A DNA stretch of 64,000 nucleotides from DASWNP01 sp036399175 (GCA_036399175.1 DASWNP010000063.1:1-64000); one strand, 5' to 3'; positions 24,335 to 33,599 are shown, counted from the first letter of the stretch. The notes: generated by a model from the sequence alone, not told the origin. Made by a program: numbers and translations.

Positions 24335-25423
24335 ATGTCTTCGGGACTGTTGGAAACAGAGGTAGAGAGAGAGACGGGCGACGGCGGCGGCGAGGCCGAG
24401 GGGCAGCCCGGCGGCCAGATGTCGTTTCTCGAACATCTGGACGAGCTGCGGCGTCGGCTCATTCGCTCCATCCTGTTCGTCTTCGTCGCCCTCGTCGGCT
24501 GCTGGTTCGTCTCCGATTACATCTACGATTTTCTCTCCGTGCCCGTGCGCCGGGCGCTGGCCGAGGCGCAGCGCCGCCAGATTCCGCTCGAAGGTCTGAC
24601 GGGGCATGAAGCCATCCTGCCGCTCAATTCTCTAAAGGAGGGTGAGACGGGGCGCTACGTTTTCGCGGAGGCGACGAAGCTTGGCGCGAGCGTGATTCAG
24701 CCGGGCACGACCGTCTCGGCGCGCGTGGCGCGCGACCAACGGGGGCAACTTGCTCTCTTCACGGATGAACCGCTCTTCTCCGGCGTGACCGTCATCCCGA
24801 AGGGCGTGCGTCTGCCCGTCGATTTCGACTCGAAGCCCGACGCCCTGCCCGGCATCGACGATAAGCTCATCGTCACCACCGCGCTTGAGCCCTTCTCGCT
24901 CTACCTGCAAGTCTCGCTCTACACCGCGATTTGCCTCTCCGTGCCCTTCCTGCTCTGGCAAATCTGGGCTTTCGTCGCGCCCGGCCTCTACCCGCACGAG
25001 CGCGCCTACGCCTTGCCCTTCATCGCGCTCTCGACCATCTCTTTCGTCGCGGGCGCGGCCTTCGCCTACTACGTCCTGTTTCCGCCCGCAGCCAGTTACC
25101 TGCTCGGACTCGGACAGGACTTCCGGCTGCTTCTCAAAGCGACCGACTATTTCGACTTCATCCTGCTCATCATGCTGGCGATGGGCGTCGTCTTCCAGAT
25201 GCCGGCCGTGACTTACGTTTTGTCGCGCATCGGCATCGTGACGGCGCATTTTCTGCTGCGGGTCTGGAAGGTGGCGCTGGTGGTGATTCTGGTGGCGGCG
25301 GCCGTGCTCTCGCCGACAAACGACATCCCGAACATGATGCTTTTCGCCGCGCCGATGGTCGTGCTCTACATCATCTCGATTTTCATCGCCTGGCTCTTCG
25401 GCAAGCCGCGTACGACGAGTTGA
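24335..25423 (+). CDS. tatC: Twin-arginine translocase TatC with enlarged periplasmic loop
   Basis: This 362-residue protein is the receptor for twin-arginine signal peptides; typical TatC is about 250 residues. The cytoplasmic N-terminus has the conserved FLEHLDELRRRLI before the first transmembrane helix (about 42-60). The first periplasmic loop then runs from about 65 to 183 in place of some 35 residues, before LEPFSLYLQVSLYTA and the WAFVAPGLYPHERAY motif. The remaining helices are normal, ending SPTNDIPNMMLFAAPM and a last membrane helix. The inserted part (residues about 75-175) contains Gly/Val-rich beta-like stretches. Confidence 0.95.
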   Translation: MSSGLLETEVERETGDGGGEAEGQPGGQMSFLEHLDELRRRLIRSILFVFVALVGCWFVSDYIYDFLSVPVRRALAEAQRRQIPLEGLTGHEAILPLNSLKEGETGRYVFAEATKLGASVIQPGTTVSARVARDQRGQLALFTDEPLFSGVTVIPKGVRLPVDFDSKPDALPGIDDKLIVTTALEPFSLYLQVSLYTAICLSVPFLLWQIWAFVAPGLYPHERAYALPFIALSTISFVAGAAFAYYVLFPPAASYLLGLGQDFRLLLKATDYFDFILLIMLAMGVVFQMPAVTYVLSRIGIVTAHFLLRVWKVALVVILVAAAVLSPTNDIPNMMLFAAPMVVLYIISIFIAWLFGKPRTTS

Positions 25424-25449
25424 TTCAATCGCCCAACAGAACCAAATTC

Positions 25450-25597
25450 AAACAGGGATGGACAGGATAGACAGGATAAAGACAAATGATGAATGCGGAA
25501 TGCGGAATGCGGAATGTAAAGACCAAAGCTTGCTGCTTTTCATTCATCATTCCGCATTCATCATTCCGCATTTCTTTCTATCCTGTCTATCTCTGTT
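25450..25597. repeat. Composite intergenic hairpin H8 (GATGAATGCGGAATGC inside ACAGGATAGACAGGAT)
   Basis: The outer arms are 25450-25480 (AACAGGGATGGACAGGATAG) and 25577-25597 (TCTATCCTGTCTATCTCTGT). The inner arms carry ATGAATGCGGAATGCGGAAT at 25488-25515 against TCATTCCGCATTCATCATTC at 25541-25575. The outer word recurs in H19 and in altered form in H12. It lies after tatC and before the promoter of the GWxTD gene. Confidence 0.9.
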
Positions 25598-25664
25598 AAT
25601 TTCTCTCTAAATCTTTGCAAGATTGGCCTTTAGGCAGGCAACCGAAAGCCCGCCTCGCCGCATC

Positions 25665-25694
25665 TTGACTCTGTTCCGAGCGAGGCTCTAGAAT
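25665..25694 (+). promoter_or_regulatory. Sigma-70-type promoter for the GWxTD gene
   Basis: TTGACT (25665-25670) and TAGAAT (25689-25694) are separated by 18 bases. It implies a 5' leader of about 215 bases before the ATG at 25916. A similar box with 18-base spacing precedes the M16 peptidase gene. Confidence 0.65.
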
Positions 25695-25915
25695 CTGCGT
25701 CCGACGTGCTTCGGGCGATGTCTCCGGCGAGAGCCTTTGCGAGCCGAAACAGGCTGAACGGCTCTTTCAGTCGAAGCGTCGCCGTTTTCATAAACCCTCG
25801 GTCGAATTTCTCATTAAAGGATGCGCGCGGTCGGTTCGGCGAGCCGATTTTTTATCAGGCCGAGCGCGTATCCTGTCAGGCAGTTTTGGTAATAACTAAC
25901 AGGAGTTTTAAGAAG

Positions 25916-27574
25916 ATGTCTCGTCACTCGTTCAGGATGCGTTTGCTCTGGGTCTTGGCGCTCGCCTCCTTCGTGCTCAACGCGACGGCTTTCGCCCTGC
26001 CGCAGAAGGACAGGGAGAGAGCCAATCAGGACGTGCCCGACCGCGAGCGCAACGTCAAGCAAGAAGTCAAGCAAGTTTACAAGCGCTGGCTCGAACAGGA
26101 CGTGGCCTACATCATCACCGACGCCGAGCGCAAAGCCTTCAGGAAGCTCGCCACCGACGAGGAGCGCGAAGCCTTCATCGAAGACTTCTGGCGCAAGCGC
26201 GATCCAGACCCGGACACCGACGAAAACGAATACCGCGAAGAGTATTACGAGCGCATCGCCTACGCCAACCAGCACTTCGCCTCCGGCATCCCCGGCTGGA
26301 AGACCGACCGGGGTCGCATCTACATCATGTACGGCAAGGCCGACGAGGTAGAGTCGCACCCTGCGGGCGGACAGTACGACCGCCCCTCCTATCATGGCGG
26401 CGGCTCGACTTCCACCTACCCTTTTGAAATCTGGTTCTACCGATACATTCCCGGCGTCGGCTCCGGCATCGAGATTGAGTTCGTTGACCCGACCGGCTCG
26501 GGCGAGTATCGTATCGCCCGCTCGCCCGAAGAAAAGGATGCTCTGCTGCACGTGCCCGGCGCTGGCCTGACCCTGAGCGAACAGCTCGGCCTTTCCAGCA
26601 AGGCCGACCGCGTCACAGGCTTCGGCGGCGGTCGCGGCCTCGGCTTCGGCGGCTACACGCGCGAGCAGGACAACCCCTTCACGCGCCTCCAGATTCTCAC
26701 AGACCTCCAGCGTCCGCCGCAGATTAAGTACGCAGAGCTTTCTAACCTTGCCACCTCGACCACTGGTATCGCCGACGACAACCCGCTCGACTTCGACGTG
26801 CGCATCGACTACTTCCGCGCCTCCGACGAGCGCGTGATGACGGCCATCACCATCCAGACCGAAAACAAAGACCTAAGCTTCAAAGACCTCGGCGGCGTCC
26901 AGACCGCGCAGCTCAACATCTTCGGACGCATCACGGCGGTCAACGGACGCCGCGCCGGAATCTTTGAAGACCCGGTGACCACCTCCGCCACGCTCGAAGA
27001 GCTGACGACCATCAAGGATAGAAAGTCGGCTTACCAGCGAGCCGTGCCGCTCGCGCCCGGCACTTACAAGGTCGATGTCGTCGTCCGCGACGTGAACACC
27101 GGCGCGACAGGCATCAAGCACGTCGGCTTCACCGTGCCGAAGTACGACCCGAAACAACTCTCGACCTCGACGCTCGTGCTCGCCTCCAAGCTCCAGAGCC
27201 TCGGCGACCGTCCGCCGAGCGAGATGTTCAGCATCGGCAATAACAAAGTCGTCCCGAACGTCTCGGGCATGTACCGGCAGGGCGAGCCCGTCGGCATCTA
27301 CCTGCAAGTCTACAACGCAGGCATCGACCAGACGACGCTGCGCCCCTCGGTCGATGTCGAGTACGCGCTCTTGAAGGACGGCAAGGAACTCGGCAAGCAG
27401 TCCGAAGACTGGCGCGGCATGAGCGACTCAGGCCAGCGCCTGACGCTCGCTCGCCTCATCCCGACGCAGAATCTCGCGCCCGGCAACTACGAGTTCGTCA
27501 TCCGCCTGCGCGACCGCGTCTCCGGCCAGTCGCTCGCGCCCTCGGCCAAGTTCACCATCGTCGGCAGCAAATAG
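25916..27574 (+). CDS. GWxTD-domain exported protein
   Basis: This 552-residue protein carries the GWxTD domain typical of Acidobacteriota and Bacteroidota, seen as FASGIPGWKTDRGRIYIMYG. The N-terminus (MSRHSFRMRLLWVLALASFV to about residue 26, AFA) is a signal peptide, so it acts outside the cytoplasm. Preceding the motif is a helical, charged region (residues 40-100); the C-terminal half has beta-rich repeats such as GTYKVDVVVRD and GNYEFVIRLRD. I use the ATG at 25916, with AGGAG 10 nt upstream, rather than an earlier in-frame codon lying in the leader. Function unknown. Confidence 0.88.
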   Translation: MSRHSFRMRLLWVLALASFVLNATAFALPQKDRERANQDVPDRERNVKQEVKQVYKRWLEQDVAYIITDAERKAFRKLATDEEREAFIEDFWRKRDPDPDTDENEYREEYYERIAYANQHFASGIPGWKTDRGRIYIMYGKADEVESHPAGGQYDRPSYHGGGSTSTYPFEIWFYRYIPGVGSGIEIEFVDPTGSGEYRIARSPEEKDALLHVPGAGLTLSEQLGLSSKADRVTGFGGGRGLGFGGYTREQDNPFTRLQILTDLQRPPQIKYAELSNLATSTTGIADDNPLDFDVRIDYFRASDERVMTAITIQTENKDLSFKDLGGVQTAQLNIFGRITAVNGRRAGIFEDPVTTSATLEELTTIKDRKSAYQRAVPLAPGTYKVDVVVRDVNTGATGIKHVGFTVPKYDPKQLSTSTLVLASKLQSLGDRPPSEMFSIGNNKVVPNVSGMYRQGEPVGIYLQVYNAGIDQTTLRPSVDVEYALLKDGKELGKQSEDWRGMSDSGQRLTLARLIPTQNLAPGNYEFVIRLRDRVSGQSLAPSAKFTIVGSK

Positions 27575-27603
27575 CTCGGCTCTCATCATCCAACAAAAAC
27601 AAC

Positions 27604-27635
27604 GGGGCGGCTCGCTTTTGAAGGCGAGCCGCCCC
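27604..27635. terminator. Bidirectional terminator hairpin
   Basis: A perfect 12-bp GC stem (GGGGCGGCTCGC with GCGAGCCGCCCC) encloses the 8-base loop TTTTGAAG. It lies between convergent genes (GWxTD on plus, endonuclease V on minus). The minus strand continues into GTTGTTTTTG, a usable T-tract; the plus-strand tract is poor. Confidence 0.8.
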
Positions 27636-27682
27636 AAAACTTTCCGTTGACTGAAAGCGCGCTGCCGTGCGTTCTTCCAAAC

Positions 27683-28390
27683 TTAAAAAAGCGTGTCCTG
27701 CGTCGTCTCCTGTCGCTCGCCGCGCCGGAGGGCGTTGACTAAGAGGTGCGCGCGGCGGGTGGGCTCGGGTTGGCGGTAGCCGCCGTCGCAGCGAAGCGTG
27801 AGGTCGATTGCGCCCGCGAGGTCGATGAGATGACCGGGCGAGACGTAGATGGGCTGCACGCGCGTCTTCGTCCTCAGAGCCGCGCCGACCGTCTCGCCCT
27901 TATCGACGAGCGGCGTCCACTCGCCCCGCTCCTCCGGCGGCTCTTCATATTTGCCGACCAGCACCGACTTCGCGCAGCCGAAGGTCGGGCGGTCGATGAG
28001 CAGCCCGACGTGACAGGCGATGCCGACGCGTCGCGGGTGCGCCAAGCCCTGCCCGTCGAACATCACCGCGTCCGGCTCCGTCTTCAGCTTCGACCAGGCT
28101 TCCAGCACCGAAGGCGATTCACGAAACGACAGCAGCCCCGGCACGTATGGAAACTTCGTCTCGCTCACGACGCCCACCTCTTCGACCACTTCGAGCGACG
28201 GCAGACGCAGCACGACGATTCCGGCGTAGAGCGTCGTCGAGTATTTGTTGAAGGAGATGTCAGCGCCCGCCACCGTCTCGATTTTTCGCGCGAGCGGCTC
28301 GATGCGCACGCGCTCGCGCAGGCGCTTCTGCAACTCGACGGCCTCGCGCGGCGTCAGGTTCCATTCGTGAAGCTTCTCGTAGCTCGCCAT
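27683..28390 (-). CDS. nfi: Endonuclease V
   Basis: This 235-residue deoxyinosine 3'-endonuclease cleaves DNA (or RNA) near inosine. The catalytic residues are present: D44 in AGADISF, E90 in YVPGLLSFRE and D111 in FDGQGLAHPRR, with H117. The DGQG-HPRRxGIAxHxG stretch is the family signature. The ATG at 28390 lies 8 nt from hairpin H9 and has no Shine-Dalgarno. A convergent terminator follows. It is a stand-alone repair gene; nadB upstream in the same direction is separated only by the hairpin. Confidence 0.95.
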   Translation of the reverse strand: MASYEKLHEWNLTPREAVELQKRLRERVRIEPLARKIETVAGADISFNKYSTTLYAGIVVLRLPSLEVVEEVGVVSETKFPYVPGLLSFRESPSVLEAWSKLKTEPDAVMFDGQGLAHPRRVGIACHVGLLIDRPTFGCAKSVLVGKYEEPPEERGEWTPLVDKGETVGAALRTKTRVQPIYVSPGHLIDLAGAIDLTLRCDGGYRQPEPTRRAHLLVNALRRGERQETTQDTLF

Positions 28391-28397
28391 AAAAATT

Positions 28398-28473
28398 AGA
28401 GGTCGGAGGTCAAAGGTCAGAGGTCAGTTAAGAACTGATTTCGCTGACCTCTGACCTCTGACTTCTGACCTCT
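28398..28473. repeat. Intergenic hairpin H9 (word AGAGGTCAGAGGTCAG)
   Basis: Left arm 28398-28427 pairs with 28444-28473, 27 of 30 positions, with a 16-base loop. The right arm encodes the last residues of NadB (EVRSQRSEVSE), whose stop lies in the loop. The left arm ends 8 nt from the endonuclease V start. Confidence 0.93.
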
Positions 28474-30134
28474 CCCTCGAAGTTTATCGTTTCAGTGCCG
28501 TAGATGTCGGCACTCCTGCTGATGACGGAATGGACGCGCCAGCGCCGGTCGTCGCGCTCGGGGTAGTCGAGTCGGTGGTGCGCGCCGCGCGACTCTTTGC
28601 GCCAGAGGGCGGCGCGCGTGATGAGCATGGCGACGCTCAGAAAATTGCGCGAGGGCGCGCGCAGGTGCGCGTGCTCGGCTATCTGCTCGAACTCGCCGAG
28701 GGCGCGCTGAAGCGAATGGCGCGTGCGCAGGATGCCGACGCGCTCCCACATCAGACGCCTCACGCGCTTTCTCACCGCCAGCGCAATCTCGCCGCGATAC
28801 AGGTCTCGCCCCGTCTCTTCGGACTCAGACGCAGCCGTCGCAGCGTCGCTTCGCGCAGTGACGGCCTCGACGCGCGGCGCTTCGGCGTGTGTCGCATCCT
28901 CTGAAGCTTCCTGCCAAGTTTCTCTCTTCGAGTTCTCTTTCTTCAAATCCTCCGCTGCCGCGCGTCCGGCTCGCGCGCCGAAGACGAGACCTTCGAGCAA
29001 CGAGTTCGACGCGAGACGATTCGCGCCGTGAACGCCCGTGCAGGCCACTTCGCCTGCGGCGTAGAGCCCTTCGAGCGTGGTGCGTCCTTCGAGGTCTGTG
29101 CGAATGCCGCCCATCGAGTAGTGCGCGGCGGGCGAGACGGGCGCGGGCTCGCGCGCGAGGTCGAGCCCGTAGCGCAGGCAGGTCTGGTAGATTTTCGGGA
29201 AACGACTGCGCAGGTAGCGCGCGTCGAGCGCCGTCATGTCGAGATAGACGGTGCGCGTCGCGGTGCGCTCCATCTCGGCGACGATGGAGCGGCTCACGAT
29301 GTCGCGCGGCGCAAGCTCTTCGCGCTCGTCGTAACGCTGCATGAAGCGTCTGCCCGAAGCGTTTCTCAGCACACCGCCCTCGCCGCGCATCGCCTCCGAC
29401 AGAAGAAAGCGCGGCGCGCCCTCGACGTTCAGAGCCGTCGGGTGAAACTGCACGAACTCCATGTCGGCCACTTCCGCGCCCGCCTCGTAAGCCATCGCAA
29501 TGCCGTCGCCTGTCGCCACTTCAGGGTTGGTCGTGTGCTGAAACAACTGCCCCGCGCCGCCCGTCGCCAGCACGACCGCGCCTGCGCGCAGCTCGCGCGG
29601 CGCACGCACGCGCGAATCAAGATAACGCACGCCCGCGCAGCGTCCACGCCCATCGACGAGCAGGGCTTCAGTGGCCGAGTGGGTGAGAAATTGGACGTTC
29701 GGCTCGCGGCGGGTGCGTGCGATGAGGGCGCGCACGATTTCTCTTCCCGTCGCGTCGCCGTGCGCGTGCAGGATACGTCGGCGCGAGTGTGCGGCCTCCT
29801 GTGTGAAGACGAGGCGACCGCCCTCGCGGTCGAACTCCGTGCCCCACTCGATAAGCTCGCGTATAAAGCTGCGCCCCTCCTTGACGAGCACTTCGACAGC
29901 CGCGCGGTCGCACAAGCCCGCGCCCGCCTCGACGGTGTCGTCCTCGTGCAGAGAAACTTCGTCGTCTTCGCTCAAGGCGACGGCCACGCCGCCCTGCGCA
30001 TATTCCGTGTTCGATTCGCTCGCCCGCTCCTTCGTCAAAACCGTGACGCGCGCCCCCCTGCGCGCCACCTCCAACGCCGCCCGCAGACCCGCGATGCCGC
30101 TTCCAACTACCACGAAATCCGTCTCCACAGACAC
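28428..30134 (-). CDS. nadB: L-aspartate oxidase
   Basis: This 568-residue FAD enzyme oxidises aspartate to iminoaspartate, the first step of NAD synthesis. It has the dinucleotide-binding VVVGSGIAGLRAALEVARRG, the TEYAQGGVAVAL motif, HSRRRILHAHGDATGREI and the ACTGVHGANRLASNSLLEGL motif. An acidic low-complexity stretch (about residues 410-450) separates the FAD/cap region from the helical C-domain. Start is a GTG at 30134; another GTG at 30128 has better spacing from AAAGGG. The C-terminal tail GEVRSQRSEVSEISS comes from hairpin H9. No nadA or nadC is adjacent. Confidence 0.94.
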   Translation of the reverse strand: MSVETDFVVVGSGIAGLRAALEVARRGARVTVLTKERASESNTEYAQGGVAVALSEDDEVSLHEDDTVEAGAGLCDRAAVEVLVKEGRSFIRELIEWGTEFDREGGRLVFTQEAAHSRRRILHAHGDATGREIVRALIARTRREPNVQFLTHSATEALLVDGRGRCAGVRYLDSRVRAPRELRAGAVVLATGGAGQLFQHTTNPEVATGDGIAMAYEAGAEVADMEFVQFHPTALNVEGAPRFLLSEAMRGEGGVLRNASGRRFMQRYDEREELAPRDIVSRSIVAEMERTATRTVYLDMTALDARYLRSRFPKIYQTCLRYGLDLAREPAPVSPAAHYSMGGIRTDLEGRTTLEGLYAAGEVACTGVHGANRLASNSLLEGLVFGARAGRAAAEDLKKENSKRETWQEASEDATHAEAPRVEAVTARSDAATAASESEETGRDLYRGEIALAVRKRVRRLMWERVGILRTRHSLQRALGEFEQIAEHAHLRAPSRNFLSVAMLITRAALWRKESRGAHHRLDYPERDDRRWRVHSVISRSADIYGTETINFEGEVRSQRSEVSEISS

Positions 30135-30145
30135 CCCTTTGAGAA

Positions 30146-30214
30146 AATTGATTCATTGATTCATTGGTTCATTTCTTCATTGAATCAATAAACCGATGAA
30201 TCAATGAATCAATT
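30146..30214. repeat. Intergenic hairpin H10 (word TTGATTCATTGATTCATTGG)
   Basis: Left arm 30146-30173 pairs with 30187-30214, mostly perfect (AATTGATTCATTGATTCAT on the outer side), around a short loop. It lies 12 nt upstream of the nadB start and faces the divergent M16 peptidase promoter. Confidence 0.92.
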
Positions 30215-30255
30215 ACGTCGTGGATTCTAGCAACTGGCGAGCGAGCCGGGCAATG

Positions 30256-30285
30256 TTGCGTGCCGCTCGGGGGGCGCGCTAGAAT
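30256..30285 (+). promoter_or_regulatory. Sigma-70-type promoter for the M16 peptidase gene
   Basis: TTGCGT (30256-30261) and TAGAAT (30280-30285) are 18 bases apart, in the divergent region between nadB and the peptidase. The leader to the ATG at 30454 would be about 160 bases. Confidence 0.5.
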
Positions 30286-30453
30286 GCTCCAGAGAAAGAT
30301 TTCCTTTTTTAGTTCCCCGAGCATACCGTTTAGAGAAATTTTAAGAGCGCGCGTGTGCGTCGTGTCGAAGAGCATGTGCCCCCGTTCGTCTCGGTCTTGT
30401 GCGCCGCGCGCCCGTCGGAAAACCCACCGGAAGATGGGAAGGAGAATCACACG

Positions 30454-33400
30454 ATGAAATCAACACGCCTTGTGACATTGCTCGTCGTCCTGGCGATGCT
30501 CGGACAGGTCTCCGCCTTCGCGCAAAGGCGCGGCGGCAATCGTCGCGGGACGACGCGCCCCGCTCCGCAGACGCGCCAGGCGGGCGCTCTGCCCGCGCTT
30601 CAGTTGACGCAGTTCACTCTGCCCAACGGCCTCAACGTCATCATGCACCGCGACACTTCGACGCCGATTGTCGCCGTCAACGTCTGGTATCACGTCGGCT
30701 CGAAGAACGAAGTGCCCGGCAAGACCGGCTTCGCGCATCTCTTCGAGCACATGATGTTTCAGGGCTCGAAGAATTTCGACGACGACTACTTCACGCCCCT
30801 CCAGAAAGCGGGCGCAGACATTAACGGCTCGACCAATCCCGACCGCACGAACTATTACGAGGTCGTACCCTCTAACTTCCTTGAGCTGGCTCTCTTCCTC
30901 GAAGCCGACCGCATGGGCGGACTGCTCGAAGCCATGACCGAAGAGAAGCTCGCCAACCAGCGCGACGTGGTCAAGAACGAGAAGCGGCAGCGCTACGACA
31001 ACCAGCCCTACGGGCTCATCAACATCAAGATAGCCGAGACGCTCTACCCGGCCACGCACCCTTATCACTGGACGACCATCGGCTCGCTCGAAGATTTGAC
31101 CGCCGCCTCGATGGACGACGTGAAAGACTTCTTCCGTCGCTTCTACGTGCCGAACAACGCGAGCCTCGTCATCGCGGGCGACTTCGACCCGACGGAAGCG
31201 CGCCGCCTCGTCGAGAAATATTTCGGCCCCATCCGGCGCGGCAACGCCGTGACGCCCGTCAATGTGCCGCAGCCCCGCCTTGACCGCGAGATTCGCTTGC
31301 AGGAAGAAGACCGCGTCTCTCTGCCGCGCATCTACATGACGTGGATGACCGTGCCGCACTATACGCCCGACGACAAGTCGCTCGACATGCTCGCCAACGT
31401 GCTCGCCAACGGCAAGGGCTCGCGTCTCTACAAAACGCTCGTCTACGAGCGCCAGATAGCGCAGGACGTTTCGGCCTTCCATCCTTCGCGCGAGATAGGC
31501 GGCGAGTTTCGCATCGTAGCGACGGCCAAGCCGACAAAGACTCTCGCCGAAATCGAAGCCGCGATTAACGAAGAGATAGCGAAGCTCCAGGCCGCGCCGC
31601 CTTCCGCCGAAGAGATGGAGCGCGCCTACAACGAGCGCGAATCCTCCTTCATCTACGGCATGCAGACCGTGCTCGGCAAGGCCGACCAGATTAACTCCTA
31701 CAACGTCTTTCTCAAGAAGCCCAATTACTTTCAGGAAGACCTCGCGGGCTATCGCCGCGTGACGGCCTCGGACGTGCAGCGCGTCGCCCGCAAGTACCTG
31801 ACCGACAAGCGGCTCGTCGTCAACGTCGTGCCGCGTGCGCCGCAGAACAAGCCGGGCGAGCCCGTCGCCGCCAGCCCGCAGACGGCCACGCCCGCGCCCG
31901 CCGCAGCCAGCACCGCAGCCGCACAGCCGCAGACCGGCGCGGCTTCGGGCGCATCTGCTACCGGCGCGCAGACGCCCGCCGCCGCCACCGCCGACCGCCC
32001 GAGCGGAGCACAGCCGCAGACGAAGACCGAAGCGGCCTCGACGCGCCCGGCGGGAGCCGCGCCACCCGTCGCGCAGACTCCCGCCACCACGCCGCAGCCC
32101 AAGAAGAAAGGCGACCTCTCGAAGCTGCCTAAAGAAGGGCCTCCGCCGCAGTTCAGTCTGCCGCAGATTCAGCGTCGGCGGATGTCGAACGGCCTCGAAG
32201 TCCTCATCGTCGAGCATCACGAATTGCCGGTCGTCACCATGAACCTCGTCGTCAAGACGGGCGCGGCTGCCGACCCGCCGGAGCGCGCGGGGCTCGCCAG
32301 TCTCACCTCCGGTCTCATCGACGAAGGCACGAAGACGCGCAGCGCCCTCGACATCTCCAACCAGCTTGCGGCCATCGGCGCGACGCTCTCGACCGGCGCG
32401 GGCTGGGATTCGAGCAGCGCAAACTTGCAGACGGTCGCGCGCCATCTCGACCGCGCGCTCGACATCTTCTCCGATGTCGTCATCAACCCGTCGTTCCCTG
32501 AAGACGAATTGCAACGCCAGCGCGCACAGCGCCTCGCGCTGCTTCGCCAGCAGAAAGACAGCGCGACGGCCATCGCCAACGTCGTCTATCCGGCCATCAT
32601 CTTCGGTCGCAGCCATCCTTACGGACACCCGCAGACCGGAGACGAGTCCTCGGTCAGCGCCGTGAACGGCGAAGAGCTGCGTAAGTTCTACCAGACTTAC
32701 TACCGGCCGAATAACTCCGCGCTCATCGTCGTCGGCGACGTGACGCCCGACACGCTGATGCCGAAGCTCGAACGCTCCTTCGGACGCTGGGAGCGCGCAC
32801 ACGTTCCGGCGGTCGATGTCACAGCCGCGCCCGTCCAGCGCGACAAAGCGACCATCTACATCGTTGACCGTCCGGGCTCGGCGCAGTCCGTCCTGCGCAT
32901 CGGTCAGGCAGGCGTGCCGCGCTCGACGCCCGACTACTTCCCTCTGCTCGTGATGAACCACATCCTCGGCGGCGACTTTGTTTCGCGCGTCAACCTCAAC
33001 CTGCGCGAGCAGAAGGGCTACACCTACGGCGCGAGCACGGGCTTCGCCTATCGTCGCGGCGCGGGGCCCTTCACGGCTGCCGCCGACGTGCGAACGGCCG
33101 ACACGCGCGAGTCGGTCGTCGAGTTTCTCAAAGAGCTGCGCGGCATACGCGGCGAGATTCCCGTCACGCCCGCCGACCTCGAATACGCGCAGCAGAGCAT
33201 CATTCGCGGCGTCCCTTCCGGCTTCGAGACGCCGACGCAGATAGCCAACCAGCTCGTCAACGTCGTGCTCTACGATTTGCCTGACGACTACTTCAACACC
33301 TTCATCCCGCGCCTTCAGGCCGTCACCATCGAAGACCTGAACCGCGTCGCCAACCGCTACCTCGACCCGTCGCGGATGGCGATTGTCGTCGTCGGCGACC

Positions 33401-33531
33401 GCAAGGTCATCGAGGCGGGCTTGCGCTCCATCGAAAACGTCGGCGACAACATCGCCCTCGTCGATACGGAAGGACGCCCCGTCGCCGCCGGCGCAGGAAC
33501 AACCAACACGGGCAACAACCCGCAACGCTGA
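30454..33531 (+). CDS. Exported M16 metallopeptidase, two fused halves
   Basis: This 1025-residue protein has a signal peptide (cleavage near AFAQ, residue 24) and two M16 units. The first carries the inverted zinc motif HLFEH (95-99) with the distal glutamate at 176 in VKNEKRQRYD, so it is an active zinc peptidase half. The second (from about residue 570, RRRMSNGLEVLIVEHHELPV) lacks HxxEH and is the non-catalytic half. An Ala/Pro/Gln/Thr linker of about 100 residues joins them. It probably degrades peptides in the periplasm. The ATG at 30454 has AAGGAG; the open frame upstream is leader. Confidence 0.94.
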   Translation: MKSTRLVTLLVVLAMLGQVSAFAQRRGGNRRGTTRPAPQTRQAGALPALQLTQFTLPNGLNVIMHRDTSTPIVAVNVWYHVGSKNEVPGKTGFAHLFEHMMFQGSKNFDDDYFTPLQKAGADINGSTNPDRTNYYEVVPSNFLELALFLEADRMGGLLEAMTEEKLANQRDVVKNEKRQRYDNQPYGLINIKIAETLYPATHPYHWTTIGSLEDLTAASMDDVKDFFRRFYVPNNASLVIAGDFDPTEARRLVEKYFGPIRRGNAVTPVNVPQPRLDREIRLQEEDRVSLPRIYMTWMTVPHYTPDDKSLDMLANVLANGKGSRLYKTLVYERQIAQDVSAFHPSREIGGEFRIVATAKPTKTLAEIEAAINEEIAKLQAAPPSAEEMERAYNERESSFIYGMQTVLGKADQINSYNVFLKKPNYFQEDLAGYRRVTASDVQRVARKYLTDKRLVVNVVPRAPQNKPGEPVAASPQTATPAPAAASTAAAQPQTGAASGASATGAQTPAAATADRPSGAQPQTKTEAASTRPAGAAPPVAQTPATTPQPKKKGDLSKLPKEGPPPQFSLPQIQRRRMSNGLEVLIVEHHELPVVTMNLVVKTGAAADPPERAGLASLTSGLIDEGTKTRSALDISNQLAAIGATLSTGAGWDSSSANLQTVARHLDRALDIFSDVVINPSFPEDELQRQRAQRLALLRQQKDSATAIANVVYPAIIFGRSHPYGHPQTGDESSVSAVNGEELRKFYQTYYRPNNSALIVVGDVTPDTLMPKLERSFGRWERAHVPAVDVTAAPVQRDKATIYIVDRPGSAQSVLRIGQAGVPRSTPDYFPLLVMNHILGGDFVSRVNLNLREQKGYTYGASTGFAYRRGAGPFTAAADVRTADTRESVVEFLKELRGIRGEIPVTPADLEYAQQSIIRGVPSGFETPTQIANQLVNVVLYDLPDDYFNTFIPRLQAVTIEDLNRVANRYLDPSRMAIVVVGDRKVIEAGLRSIENVGDNIALVDTEGRPVAAGAGTTNTGNNPQR

Positions 33532-33558
33532 AGCCCGACCACCGAGCTTCGGCTTACG

Positions 33559-33599
33559 AAAAAGGCGAGCGCGTGCTTCCATGCACGGCTCGCCCTTTT
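33559..33599. terminator. Bidirectional terminator hairpin
   Basis: AAAAAGGCGAGC-G-CGTGC pairs with GCACG-GCTCGCCCTTTT around a short loop with one bulged base, giving a T-tract in both directions. It lies between convergent genes (M16 peptidase on plus, DinB on minus). Confidence 0.82.

Noticed and set aside
28398..28473. Tandem words of the hairpins read as a CRISPR array
   Set aside because: The words are short and contiguous, there are no unique spacers of constant length, the second arm is the reverse complement, and no cas gene is present.
30460..33582. A 1040-codon open frame on the minus strand
   Set aside because: It lies opposite the M16 peptidase gene, whose zinc motif, signal peptide and ribosome binding site are clear; long antisense frames are common in GC-rich DNA.
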